Positions 39,001 through 49,671 of a DNA stretch of 64,000 nt are shown one piece after another. Location: positions 1,054,001-1,118,000 of the forward strand of contig NC_134932.1 of NCBI RefSeq assembly GCF_051020765.1, given 5' to 3'. The translations under genes and the position numbers were made by a program. The DNA comes from Lasioglossum baleicum (Eukaryota > Arthropoda > Insecta > Hymenoptera > Halictidae). A model generated the notes under the pieces. That model had not been told where the DNA came from. It was given only the letters and a program-made list of their open reading frames with translations, and did no database searches. Positions within the stretch are counted from its first letter, which is position 1; every line of letters begins with the position of its first letter.

Positions 39001-40074
39001 CGAGATATAAGCGGAAACCGAAAAAGGGGACCTTCTACGTGCCCCCCTGCACCCCGCTCACCTCCTACTAGTAGGAACTTTTAGTATGTTTACCTCCTCA
39101 CTAGTCCAAACAAAGATCCAAAGTTAAAAATTGTGTTTTTTCCATTTCCCTCTACAACTTTTCGTTGACTGGACTAACAGCAGATAGAGTTTAATACCAG
39201 TGTAAGTAAAATTCGTAAAACTTCTTCACAGGATATTAAACTCACACACAGTTGAGCACCAATATTTGATTGAAACGGAGACACAAACCTTTAACTTGAT
39301 TACGAATTTTATTGTCGACCATGTCCCACAAACTCCAAGTAGTTTCATTTTCCGGAACAGGATTTTTCTGATCCCACTTCCCACATGCATATTGGTAAAA
39401 ATCGTCACAAGGATCAACAGAGTCGTCAATACCTTCCTTGATTAAATTAGCTGTTTCGAAGAAAACATTATATATAAAACTTCCGAGTACAAAGAAATAT
39501 AAATAAATAACATATCAAGAAAATAATGAAAGTATCATTATCTTACTTTTTGACGGACTCGAAAGAACTTACCGATCAACTTGCACGCTTCGGAGTCGCA
39601 TACTGTGCTCTGCTTCTCCTCATTTGCGCCGATAGCTTCGCGTTTTCTGGCGAACAAACTTTCCAAACCAAGAGGGTAGTGTGAGAAAAACGGAGTAGCA
39701 CTTACAACAGCGCCTAGGGACGCTCTAGAAAAAGAATATTACAAACTTACGTTAAACAATAATTATATTATTAATTTCATGCAGTCTCTCTCTTCGCGAA
39801 AAATATTAGTAAATTTACAGCTCTTCGAACACTTCACGCTCTATCATTCTTAAATTTTTTAAACCATAACATTTACTCTAAGTAATGCATTTTTAATCGT
39901 TCCGTTCTTAGAATTTTTAGCTGACAACTTATCGACTTGTTAGCTTACTTTCAAAGGTGATTGAAAGTGATCGAATTATAATTATAAAAATTATAGAGAA
40001 TTGAAAGAACATTTCGAAGGGCCGGATTTAATAATAATTAGAACTTCTACTTACAAGATCAAAATCCGAATCAT
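32395..40074 (-). CDS. Neprilysin-like secreted M13 zinc metallopeptidase, copy A (1015 aa, 18 exons)
   Basis: Exons 5' to 3': 40055-40074, 39573-39724, 39289-39450, 38612-38695, 38293-38501, 36520-37572, 36347-36439, 36121-36262, 35922-36024, 35625-35712, 35073-35249, 34748-34848, 34619-34677, 33664-33715, 33453-33520, 33235-33371, 32660-32827, 32395-32574 (3048 nt). A signal peptide (MIRILILASLGAVVSA) replaces the membrane anchor of classical neprilysin, so secretion is predicted. M13_N starts with VDPCDDFYQYACG. The catalytic half has NAFF (804-807), HEVNH (His845, Glu846, His849), GENIAD (zinc ligand Glu909, Asp913), His976/Arg982 in HSPGRLR, and the terminal KKCNIW. All residues needed to cleave peptides on the N side of hydrophobic residues are present. 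Family members are about 750 aa; the excess is one insert at 228-514. Intron 15 uses a GC donor. Confidence 0.92.
32899..33155. mobile_element. TTAACACTAAACC MITE in protease A intron 16
   Basis: Bounded by TTAACACTAAACCTACCGAC and the inverse GGTAGGTTTAGTGTTA. It contains an (AC)n run at 32994-33024. Confidence 0.65.
33451..33452 (-). promoter_or_regulatory. GC splice donor, intron 15 of protease A
   Basis: The exon ends GAT AGT G, followed by GCAAGTTAA. Joining here to the exon at 33371 gives DDSGHLYDRTG, the conserved GFDDxGxxYD continuation. The nearby GT (four bases on) shifts phase and reads K-P-F-I-stop. Copy B has a normal GTAAAT at the same exon end. Confidence 0.75.
33886..34588. 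mobile_element. Palindromic element in protease A intron 13
   Basis: Arms of about 300 bp with ends GTAGCTCACGAAAGTCTTCG / inverse of CAGTGGCTCACGAAAGTATT. Arms differ slightly more than in the pro-resilin element. It fills most of the intron between exons 13 and 14. Confidence 0.8.
35285..35515. mobile_element. TAGACTGCGGATC MITE, protease A intron 10
   Basis: Left end TAGACTGCGGATCTTTATGC and right end CATAAAGATCCGCAGTCTA form perfect TIRs of about 20 bp. This is the best-preserved copy of the family. Confidence 0.75.
35776..35912. mobile_element. TAGACTGCGGATC MITE, protease A intron 9
   Basis: Left ACTGCGGATTTTATGCATT, right GATCCGCAATCCGCAGTCTA with an internal ATCCGCA duplication. Ends only about 10 bp from exon 9. 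Confidence 0.65.
36658..37518 (-). other. Acidic-basic-acidic low-complexity insert of protease A (about 287 aa)
   Basis: Within exon 6, between LDTPHLLVGIYKLLPEP (equivalent to the LDQPGLGLP region of neprilysins) and YRKYVVSVAEAF (equivalent to the YVDFMISVARL helix). The order is an acidic block (EDEEDDDEDEG), a block of about 150 residues rich in Lys, Arg and His (RRVSRRRNH, HHHGHERR), and a second acidic block (EDEEEDDEEEDE). A furin-type RRPKR site lies near residue 315 (about 37255). His clusters could bind metal. Disorder and cleavage are inferences. Confidence 0.85.
37617..38003. mobile_element. Foldback element in protease A intron 5
   Basis: Inverted arms of about 150 bp (AGATAAAAGATCAATCTAGG, AAGTCCCATTTTTACG and inverses) with moderate divergence. 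Confidence 0.65.
38015..38264. mobile_element. TTAACACATTACCGACCGG MITE, protease A intron 5
   Basis: Bounded by TTAACACATTACCGACCGGT and CCGGTAGGTAAAGTGTTAA. An inverted-orientation copy of the same element lies upstream of the gene at 40858-41104. Confidence 0.7.
38772..39176. mobile_element. Foldback element in protease A intron 3
   Basis: Terminal TAGTCCAGTCGATGAATGCT recurs inverted with changes as CGTTGACTGGACTA. The inner arms share CACAATTTTTAACTTTGG. Confidence 0.65.
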
Positions 40075-40182
40075 TTTCGGAACGTAACTGAGGCCGATCT
40101 TCGCAAAAGCAAAGTCGGTTCAACGAAGAACCAACCAGTCGTACTTTTTGTGAAGTGTTTCAGGGACAATTGTGTGCGGTCG

Positions 40183-40189
40183 TTTTATA
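40183..40189 (-). promoter_or_regulatory. TATA box of protease A
   Basis: The minus strand reads CTTATAAAACGACC about 110 bp upstream of the ATG at 40074. There is no intervening ATG-led frame that competes with the signal-peptide start. This is typical for a secreted, tissue-restricted gene. Confidence 0.5.
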
Positions 40190-40481
40190 AGCGTGAAATA
40201 CGGGGGAGAAGATTTGATAGTGTTAACAATATACTCTGATAATGCAAACACATCGAACTAGACAGAAAAAATGCATCCTCTGCCCTTGGGGATTCCATAA
40301 ATAATTTATTCTAGTATATCAATGTTGCCACCCAACACCTTTGTCCGTTAGTGAAATGCTACTTCCGTCCGCTTTGATAAAGATGGTTATGTCCATTACC
40401 AAGGATTCAATGAAATGATAACGAATACATTATATCATCAAAACAAAGGTAAAGCATGTATGTTATCAGTAGACTATGGAT

Positions 40482-40685
40482 ATTATGCATTTATGATAGA
40501 AAAATAAAAGGGGCGTTATTCGAAACAGAAGAAGGATTAGAAGAATTTCAGAATATCAATCCACACACATTGTTTACAACCTATTTCTAATAAAATTCTA
40601 AAGAAGAGTAATCAACTCCCGTATGGTTCCTGTGTCCTGCAATTAATGGACACAATTTTTATTTCGCATAAAAATCCGTAGTCTT
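40482..40685. mobile_element. TAGACTGCGGATC MITE upstream of protease A
   Basis: Decayed ends TAGACTATGGATATTATGCA and AAAAATCCGTAGTC, about 400 bp upstream of the start codon. Confidence 0.5.
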
Positions 40686-40857
40686 ACGAGATCAGTAATG
40701 TTTGTAATAAAATAATGAGAGTTTTAAATATTTCATAGTTATTCACATTATATATTTAAGTCAGACCAATTCTCATCATAATTAGTTCTTATTGTGAAAT
40801 CAATTCGTATTAATCTTTGGTCCTTTTTTTGTAATAGTTACCAACCACGTTACTTTA

Positions 40858-41104
40858 TTAACACTTTACCTACCGGAAGCCAATTAATAGGATTTTCAAT
40901 AATTTTGCTGTACCAAAAGAAAGCATAGAAATTTTCTTTTACATTGCAATCTTAAATGAAACTATTAGATAACGTTATTCAGGGTGTACTTGCTACTTCA
41001 CAATGAAAATTTCTGTTGCCATTGAAAGTTCCATTAAAAAGTGTTTAGCCATGTACCATAGATTTTTCAAAATTATGCAATAATCACCGGTCGGTAATGT
41101 GTTA
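40858..41104. mobile_element. TTAACACTTTACCTACCGG MITE upstream of protease A
   Basis: Reverse-complement relative of the element at 38015, with the same internal sequence (AGAAAGCATAGAAATTTTCT). Confidence 0.7.
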
Positions 41105-42006
41105 AAATCCTACTGTTATTTGTATTTTTATTTGATATTTTTACTTGATACCGTCTTTTATATGTATAGGAAAAAGTTGTTTAGAATGACCTTGACAACA
41201 TATTGCAATTTATTATACATATATTTCAATTGAATACATATAATATACAGGGTGGCCCACGCAGCTTGCACACCTATAATAACTTCCAAAGTATGCGTTG
41301 CACGAAAAAGTTTTGTATACAGAAGTTGCATGGTCTGAAGGGGTACATTATGTAGTGTATTTATTTTTTTTACAGATGGACGCGTAAAGGACATATGAAG
41401 GTCAACTTCATTTTTTTAAACGGAATGAGGTATTTTTTAATACATCAAGCGATGCAGCAGGACATTCGTTATAAAAAAGTACTAACCCATGTATGTCGAA
41501 AAGTTAGTAGTTCAGGAGATATTCCAATTTAAATAACTCTAAAATACCATTACTGTCGTGTGTGTGTGTGCTAGACGTTAGTGTTTACTTACTTGTGTAA
41601 CGTCTTAGTACACACACACGACAGTAATGGTATTTTAGAGTTATTTAAATTGAAATATCTACTGAACTACTAACTTTTCAACATACATAGGTTAGTACTG
41701 TTTTATAACGAATGTCCAGCTGCATCGATTGATATATTAAAAAATACGGTAAAACTTACGTTTACGGGAGGCAGCTCCGATGTCCTTGACCTTGACATAT
41801 GTTGTCGAGGACAACATTCTGAACAACTTTTGTCATTACAACTACCCGGTGCTGGGTCTTAGTTTTCGAGATATATGCGAAAAACTATTGCTAATACTAT
41901 ATTGAATTTTACGTATTCTTCCACGCTCCGTGGCAACGTAAGGCTGCCATAGTTTCGAATGAGCTACACCTCAGATAAATAAATATCTGGCGAATGAAAA
42001 TTATAT

Positions 42007-42212
42007 ACATAAAACAGTGAATCATTCGACTAATTTTGTTGATCCCCAAACTGGAGTTCATACACAAAATATTGAAAGATTGTGGAGAGATCTGAGAGAC
42101 AGCATTCCTCGCTATGGCATACGTGACTAGTGACTATCATTATATGTACTAATTATATTGCCGAATTTTTATTTAAAAGAACGTACAATTTTGATAAACG
42201 CACTGATGCTTT
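42007..42212 (+). pseudogene. Merlin-type (ISXO2/IS1016-like DDE) transposase C-terminal fragment
   Basis: Reads TVNHSTNFVDPQTGVHTQNI then ERLWRDLRDSIPRYGIRD, a stop, and in another frame YIAEFLFKRTYNFDKRTDAF. The NHS.NFVDP.TG.HTQ.IE..W block is diagnostic of ISXO2-like transposases of the Merlin superfamily. Only the last third is present and it is frame-broken. Confidence 0.8.
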
Positions 42213-42613
42213 TTTAACCGACTTCGAAAAAGGAGGAGGTTACTCATTTCGATCTGTATGTGCCTTTTTTTATTTTTTTTCGCTTTTTTTTCTATGTATG
42301 TTCACCGATTACGCCAAGATGGATGGACCAATCGGAACGAAACCTTTTACATCTTGTAGAGTATGTTCCCGGGATGGTCCCGTGCAAAAAAGATTTTACT
42401 TTTTTTTTATTAATTACGATTTTATTTGCGAAAATGTATGGTGGAGATGCCGTTGTGAACTCCACTGAATGTTAGATAGAAACAGCGGCGTCGCGTCGCG
42501 TCGCCGTTACCGTTATCGATTGCGGCTTTCAGATATTTATAAATTACGATTTGGGATATGCCGACTGACAGAGATAAAAAGTGTGAAATAAAAAAAATTG
42601 TATAAATAAAAAT

Positions 42614-43152
42614 TAAACCGACTTCGAAAAAACGCACTAAAAAGTATAAAATAATTTCCATTTAATTTATGCGAATACACACGAACTTAAATACAATACA
42701 ACTGTTCTAGAATGTACAGGAGTGCGACACGTGCCTCAAGCATGTGTGCACACAGAGGATATTGTATGTATGGTGTAGCACACCAGTCTGAATGTTTATG
42801 TACACACAACACACAACCTGGCCCGTGTGGCCACGGATTCTCCGTCTTATTAGCCAGTACAAGATCAGATGAGCTAATAAACACATCGTATCTTTCACGT
42901 GAAGCTCTAATGTATTTACTTTCCTTACCCAGTTCCATATAACTGTAACAACAACCTTTTCGAAGGCGGCGCAAAAATTAAAAAATTTTCCAAATGACAG
43001 ATGTTGCTGATTTCGTAATTTCCAGTGTCGAAAATTTTCAATTTTGCGCCACCTCCGCAAAGATTGTATTTTATTTAAGTTCGTGTGTATTCACATAAAT
43101 TAAATGGAAATTATTTTATACTTTTTAGTGAGTTTTTCGAAGTCGGTTTAAT
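42614..43152. mobile_element. Foldback element with AACCGACTTCGAAAAA ends
   Basis: Ends AACCGACTTCGAAAAAACGC and inverse, arms of about 90 bp. A further single AACCGACTTCGAAAAAGGAG at 42215 suggests an older neighbouring copy. Confidence 0.7.
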
Positions 43153-43774
43153 TTTTGTTTATAATTCGAAATAATGAATTCTATGTATCCATTAGACCAT
43201 TTAAATGCTGAATAAAATTCTCATTTTGACATAGATAGTTTTCGAAATATTCACAATTTCGTCTGCGCGGTCGGGCCGACCTTACGGCCAGCCCTCTCCC
43301 CCCCCCCCTCCGCCACCTAACCCTAACTAATTCTGATTGCATGTTTTTCCTCCATTACTAGTTCAAATTCTGTATGCAGGCTATAAATATACAGGGTGAA
43401 TTCGATATAGTCCAGGCGGCAGGTCGAAAAAAAGACGTCTACTTGGAAAGTATTCCGAACTTAATGAAATTTTGACACGTCATTTAGGGGTACTCTGGGA
43501 TGTCGAATCTGAGTTTTCGACCTCGAGGACCCTGTGCTAACTTGGGGAGGGGGAAAAAACCACGATTTTTATTACCTTGTTTTGGTTTTTCGCCTATTAC
43601 TCAAAAACTGTGGGTCCTATGAACTTTTGTCTTCCATTTTTGGAAAGAGCATTAAATTTACTTCAAATTTTACTGGTCAATCTTTTTTTTGACCAAATAG
43701 GCACCGAGAGACAGGCGTTCAAAATTAGGAAATTAAGTGACAACTGACGAATATAGGGAAAGACGGAGCAAATT

Positions 43775-44112
43775 ACACTGTCCAACAACAAAAATGTTTC
43801 CATATAACTGTTGGGTGTATCCTATACAGTTTTTAGCGCTGATTCCGAATCTGGTCTTAATTTTTCTCCTACACGCACAGTTTTTGAGAAATTTGAGTTT
43901 CAAAAAAAAAACACGTTTTTCGACTTTGAACAGATATTATGATGATAGTATAAAAGATATTGTATTATTCTTTACAGCAAAAGATTCTCTAGACTTTCCC
44001 GAATCCAGTGATGTGCAATAGTAATACATTATGTTGTTTAAACATGTTTAAATGATCATTAAAGACGGAGAGGCATCACTTTTGTACACATTTTTGAGGA
44101 TATTTTTCAATT
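43775..44112. mobile_element. Left arm of the ACACTGTCCAACA family
   Basis: Begins ACACTGTCCAACAACAAAAA and runs to the CACTTTTGTACACATTTTTG motif with no right arm. It sits inside an inverted pair (43391-43560 / 44400-44555). Confidence 0.65.
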
Positions 44113-44556
44113 TAAAAAAAAAAAATAAGAGTCTACATAGTATGTAGATTATATGTAGATATGTTGAAAAACTAAATTTGTGAGCCAAAAACCTGCAATT
44201 TCCTGCTAAATGTCACAATGTGTGGCTCAAAATGACATTTTGAGAAACATTTCCTAATTTTGAACGCCTGTTTCTCGGTACCTATTGGATAAAAAAATAC
44301 GTTTGACTAGTGAAATTTGAAGTAAATTTAATGCTCTTTCCAAAAATGAAAAAACAACGTTTGTAGGACCCATAGTTTTTGAGTTATAGGCGAAATACCA
44401 AGAACAGGTAACAAAAATCGTGGTTTTTTCCCCCTCCCCAAGTTAGCACAGGGTCCTCGAGGTCGAAAACTCAGATTCGACACCCCAGAGTACCCCTAAA
44501 TGACGTGTCAAAATTTCATTAAGTTCGGAATACTTTCCAGGTAAAAGTACCTGGTG

Positions 44557-46454
44557 ACTGGACTAATAAGACAGGACACCTAAATATCTCCGTTACTTTT
44601 CGTTGTACAAAAAAACTTCGTAGGACAAAGTTACACTGTTTGAAGGGCCACATATAACGGTGTAAGGGAAAAAAATTTTCAAGGTCATTTTTATGAGTTT
44701 TCAAGGTTATCGATGTTTTTTTAAATGGAATGATATATTTTCGTTAACGTAATGTTGTAGCTGACAAAATAACGAATTCACGCATGTAACACAATATGAC
44801 CTTCAACCCGGAAAAATGGTATAAATAAAATTCAACGTGTAAGATTCATTTGATGTATTTCTGTTACGCCAAATTGTTCAAAAATATTCCCTTGAGCTGC
44901 TATACATTCAAATGTATCGCAATACACACCATAATAACAGATTCGGTGTTGACAGGAGGACAATTATGATATACCTTCACCTATACGTTCGTACAGAATC
45001 GTGTTTATTCACTACTAATTACTCAGAAGACCTTCTTGCTATCAGATTTCCACAGTTTCTAAGATTTCTCGATCAGTTTATCGATGAACGTTTCACTATG
45101 CGTTACTCGAAGAAAGATAAGATTGATATGATTTTCATTTATGGAGAAAGTCAACAGTGTTTAAGTGAAACCGTGTAGTTGTCCATCAGTTTCCGTTTAC
45201 TCCAATTTGTTAAATAAATTCCGTGAAACTGGTAGTGTCGAAAATAAAAAACGTACAAAGGTGAGGACTGTAAGGAATGAAGCAAACACAATTAATGTTC
45301 TGGCAGCAGTGAATACAAACCCTCATGCTAGTACGAGGCAAATCGCACGAGGAAGTGGCATTAGTCAAAAATGTGTAGTGCAAATACTCCAGGAACACAA
45401 ATTTCACCCCTTTCACCTATCAATTCATCAAGAACTTCATGGTAGAGACTTTGTAAATCGTGTAAACTTTTGCCAGTGGGGATTGAGACAATTGATAAAC
45501 GATGGAGCATTTTTTAATAATGTATTATTTACCGATGAAGCTTCGTTTACAAATCACGGGCAAATAAATTTAAAAAACCTCTGCATTATTGGTCATCTGA
45601 AAATCCGCGGTGGTTACGGACAGTGGACAAACAAAGACCATGGTCCATCAATGTTTGGTGCGGAATTTTAGATAACCAAATAATTGGGCCTCACTTTATT
45701 ACCGGAACATTAAATTCAGAAAAATACATTGCATTTTTACGAGAATCGTTACTAATTCTCCTGGAAAATACACCCTTGAACATTCGTGAAAATATGTGGT
45801 ATCAACATGACGGATGTCCGGCCCATTCTTCCCGTGTCGTAACAATTCTTAAATAACAAGTTTCCAAATCGTTGGATTGGACGTAACGGACTCGTATTAT
45901 GGCCAGCTCGCTCACCAGACATTACACCCCTTGATTTTTATCTATGGGGAAAACTGATAGACGATGTTTATAGTGAACCACCAACGACTATAGACGACAT
46001 GAAAGAAAGAATCGTCCAGGCTTGTGCGTCGATTTCCTCAGAAATGAATTACGCAGCAGTACGTTCTGTAACTTCACGGCTGAATGAATGTATAGCAGCT
46101 CAAGGGAATATTTTTGAACATTTGGCGTAACAGAAATACATTAAATGAATCTTACACGTTGAATTTTATTTATACCATTTTTCTGGGTTGAAGGTCATTT
46201 GAAGGTCATATTGTGTTACATGCATGAATTCGTTATTTTGTCAGCTACAACATTACGTTAACGAAAATATATCATTCCATTTAAAAAAACATCGATATCC
46301 TTGAAATCTCATAAAAATGACCTTGAAATTGTTTTTTCCCTTACACCGTTATATGTGGCCCTTCAAACAGTGTAACTTTGTCCTACGAAGTTTTTTTGTA
46401 CAACGAAAAGTAACGGAGATATTTAGGTGTCCTGCTTTATCGAATTCACCCTGA
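44557..46454 (+). mobile_element. Tc1/mariner-superfamily element with long terminal inverted repeats
   Basis: About 350 bp at 44576-44915 recur inverted at 46075-46440 (GTACAAAAAAACTTCGTAGG, GACAAAATAACGAATTC). The right end is ATCGAATTCACCCTG. The left terminus is merged with a neighbouring copy that starts CAGGGTGAATTCGATA at 43391. Confidence 0.7.
45098..46130 (+). pseudogene. DUF4817/DDE transposase, frame-broken
   Basis: Starts MRYSKKDKIDMIFIYGES, a DUF4817-type N-terminal helix-turn-helix. After a frame change it continues LLNKFRETGSVENKKRTKVR and ends that frame at 45671. Another frame holds WSINVWCGILDNQIIGPHF and WYQHDGCPAHSS; a third holds FPNRWIGRNGLVLWPARSPD then ITPLDFYLWGKLIDDVYSEP. 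The three acidic positions lie in LFTDEASF, QHDGCPAH and the RSPDITPLDF block. At least three frameshifts mean it is inactive. The C-terminus lies within the right inverted repeat. Confidence 0.8.
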
Positions 46455-47059
46455 AGAATGCAAAAATTATGCGATCAGAATTAGTTAGGGTTAGGTGGTG
46501 GGAGGCGGAGAGGGCCGGCCCAACCACGCATGCGAAAATCCAGAAGTAGTACATATTTCAAAATTGAAAATTCACCCTATATAGAGTGACACTCTGTTCT
46601 GATCCCCACAACGTGTTTACAAACAGAAAATAAACAGATGCCGCCCAGGAACAGGCTTACGTTGCCACGTAGCATGCAAGAATACGTTAAATTCAATACA
46701 GTATTTGCAATCATTTTTCGCAAATATCTCGAAAACTAAGAGCGAGCACCGGGTAGTTGTAATGACAAAAGTTGTTCAGAATGTTGTCCTCGATCACATA
46801 TGTCGAGGTCAAGGTCATCGGAGTTGCCTCCCAAAACGTAAGATTTACCAAAAATACCTCATTCCATTTAAAAAAAGAAAGTTGACCTTCAGATCTCCTC
46901 CACCACTCCACCCATAAGAAAACAATTAAGACCACATAATGTACCCCTTCAGACCATGCAACTTCTGTATACAAAACTTTTTCGTGCAACGCACGCTTTG
47001 GAAGTTATTATATGTAGGTGTGCAAGTTGCGTGGACCACCCTGTATGTATGTATGGGAC

Positions 47060-47705
47060 ACAGGGTGTCCCAACATTTCTATTCCACGGAATATCTCTTT
47101 ATCCATCGTACTTGAGAAAAAATACATCCAATGAAATTTGTATAGTTTTCAAAGCTGTATAGAAAGGTGCAATTTTTTAATTTTGTATTCGACGTGTTGA
47201 AGGTCATTTTAAGGTCAAGTTCACTTTTTTAAATGCAAACATAATGTTTTTATTACACCAACTTATTCTATGAGAAAAAACAAGTAAGTTTCATTCGAAA
47301 CGTTTTTTCGACATCAGCTTTATAAGTTATTCAATGATAAAATCATAAGAAGTGCATAGAGTCTAATCGTCTAATGTCGTCAAATCAGGAGAGCGCGCTG
47401 GCCCAGAGGCACCTCTTCTGGTGTCTTTATCATTGAATAACTGAAAAAGCTGATGTCCAATTAAAAAACGTTTCCAATAAAACTTACTTACTTTTTTCTC
47501 ATAAAATAAGTTGGCGTAATAAAAGAATTATATATTTCCATTTAAAAAAGTGAACTTACCGTAAAATGACCTTCAACACGTCGAATAAAATATTTAAAAA
47601 ATGCACCTTTCTATAGAGCTTTCAAACCCATAGATATTTCAGTGGAAGTATTTGTATCTCAATATGATGGATAAAGAGATATCCCGTGTGATAGAAATTT
47701 TGGGA
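47060..47705. mobile_element. Foldback element with ACAGGGTGTCCCAACATT ends
   Basis: Arms of about 280 bp (GGAATATCTCTTTATCCATC, GACGTGTTGAAGGTCATTTT and inverses) directly follow the 41248-47043 composite. Confidence 0.7.
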
Positions 47706-47920
47706 AATTAAAAGTTCGGCCAGGTTCTCGCGCGCTTTAGTATACATATGCACAAAGTAGAATTGGTTGATCATGGTCAGTCGCGTCAAACGATTCCTAT
47801 GCAATAGCACAGGCCTGGCCAACGCGCGGCCCGCGGGCCGCATGTGGCCCGCCATGTTAAATTGTGCGGCCCGCCATGCGATTTTATATTTCTATTGAAA
47901 CTTTTGTTTCTTGTTGTATA

Positions 47921-48669
47921 CAGTGGTCGAAATTTCTATAAAGTCACTGTGTTTTGTGCCCGTGCGAAATCAATACGGGCCGGTTTGTGTACTTCTTTAA
48001 GGCCTGGTTTACGTTGTATTTTTGTCCAGAAGAATTTGAAAGTTGTTGCATACGTCTTGTTGTTACTGGGAGCTCCAATTCAGCTCGAAATTGTGCTGCA
48101 TTTTTCCTTTCCTTAGCTGCAGACCCCATTAATATTGAATGTTGTCTCTTTGACTATTTTTTATTACTACCTTTAAGATGATTTTTTCCGTAATTTTCAC
48201 GTAAATTGATATAATTATTAATCACAGTATATGACCGATTAGTTTTCTTAGCAATTGCGCGATTAGAGCAGCCCATATCTTTATAAGCATCGATTGATGC
48301 TTTTTCTTTACTTGTTAGTACTTTTCCTCTCGGCATTCTCATACACGTGAATCAAATTATAACAAACAGGATTTCTGTGAGTTCTAAAACTAATACATAC
48401 TTTTAGAATATTCGCAGTTTTCCGTAGTTCTCTGCTCAGAATACAGAGAAACACTAAGTGACTTTATAGAAACTTCGCACGTGTGTTCTGCACCACACAG
48501 AAAAAAATCAAAACAAACGTAAATAGTAAACATAGCGGTCTAGAGTACGCAGTCCCTCTATCCGAGTGTCTACAAGGCACAAGACCAGATACGATAAATC
48601 AACAAAAATGGTGATATTTTTAAAATATCTATGAAAAAGAAGATGACTTTATAGAAATTTCGACCACTG
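47921..48669 (-). mobile_element. Tc3-like deletion derivative nested in the hAT element
   Basis: Ends CAGTGGTCGAAATTTCTATA and exact inverse, flanked by TA. The coding part kept is the DNA-binding N-terminus on the minus strand (48342 down to about 47944); the DDE catalytic domain is missing. Confidence 0.8.
47944..48342 (-). pseudogene. Tc3-type transposase N-terminal DNA-binding domain, truncated
   Basis: Reads MPRGKVLTSKEKASIDAYKD, then MGCSNRAIAKKTNRSYTVIN and ENYGK, the first helix-turn-helix of Tc3 transposases. After a stop it continues with ERKNAAQFRAELELPVTTRR, the second helix-turn-helix. No catalytic domain follows. Confidence 0.75.
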
Positions 48670-48764
48670 TATGTATACAAAACATATTAAATAAACGAAG
48701 TGTCATTGTTATAATGCGCAAGTGCGACTATGAACTTCAGTTCTACATTTGATATCTTTGATAT

Positions 48765-49085
48765 AATTGAGTTACAGTGCAACAATGAAATGAAACAAAC
48801 TTTTGTGCGTCCACATCAAAATTTAATTTTTACAATACCTATATTACATCCGAGAGATATTCCAACTTAAGATATTTTGCACAACTTACAACAAGTTGTA
48901 GCTACTTTTGAATCCACACATGTCTGTGAAATATTTTTTTCGAAGATGAAATTTACAAAGAGTTCATCACTTCATTAACTGATGCCAATTTAGAAAATCA
49001 GCTAACAAAAGATGTGCAACGTCGAACATAAATATAGATTTACCAAAATTAAGTGAAAGAAAGGATAAACGAATATCTCATTAAT
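48765..49085 (+). pseudogene. hAT transposase C-terminal remnant
   Basis: Frames read LQCNNEMKQTFV, VATFESTHVCEIFFSKMKFT and LTDANLENQL, the C-terminal hAT signature seen in GTF2IRD2/ZBED5-related transposases. Stops and frame shifts break it. Confidence 0.7.
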
Positions 49086-49671
49086 TAAGACTCGAGAGTT
49101 AATTATATTGAATCATAGTATAACAATAAAGTTTTATTCATTTTGTATTTGTATTACATTTTTTAAAAGCATGTTTACCTAAAGTGCGGCCCGCTGCGCT
49201 GTAACGTTACGCGTCATCAAAGTGGCCCGTGAAACCATTTGGGTTGGCCAGGCCTGCAATAGCACGTGTATTCGTTGCATTTTCAAACTCGATTTTCTCG
49301 AAAACGAGTTTATTTTGTTCTAATATTCGTGCAAATTATACATCGGTAATACTTCATTTATTATAATACTAATACTATAATACTTCATTATTAATTCACT
49401 TATAAACTTTTAATAGACATGAACTGAACATTGTTCATTTAAAAGAAACATATGAATGACGCGAGAGTACAGGTAAATATTTAATTTAACAGATGATGAA
49501 TATTATTAATGTTCTTTATTTCTTTTTTTTTGCACACGCACATTTTCATTATCAACTTAATCGTGGAATACTAATGCGAATACATACTACTGCAATTTTA
49601 CTACTGCAAAGGAAACACAGGCTTCGGAGGATTAAAGATATCGAAAGCTATTAATCTCGAAATTAGCTTCG

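Larger units (their letters stand above)
41248..47043. mobile_element. Composite transposon pile-up bounded by CAGGGTGGCCCACGCA ends
   Basis: Left end CAGGGTGGCCCACGCAGCTT (41248) and right end inverse (to 47043) are flanked by TA. Inverted sub-terminal blocks match over long stretches, for example 41760-41960 with 46640-46860 (ACAACTTTTGTCATTACAAC). Inside are a hairpin (41437-41750), a Merlin fragment, the foldback at 42614-43152, a half ACACTGTCC element (43775-44112), and a Tc1/mariner-like copy with a broken transposase. This is built up by successive insertions, not one element. Confidence 0.6.
47820..49256. mobile_element. hAT element with CAGGCCTGGCCAAC TIRs and intact 8-bp duplication
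   Basis: The TIR CAGGCCTGGCCAAC is perfect at both ends. The flanks are CAATAGCA at 47812-47819 and 49257-49264, a perfect 8-bp target duplication. Inside are a dead hAT C-terminus and a nested Tc3-like element. Confidence 0.88.
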
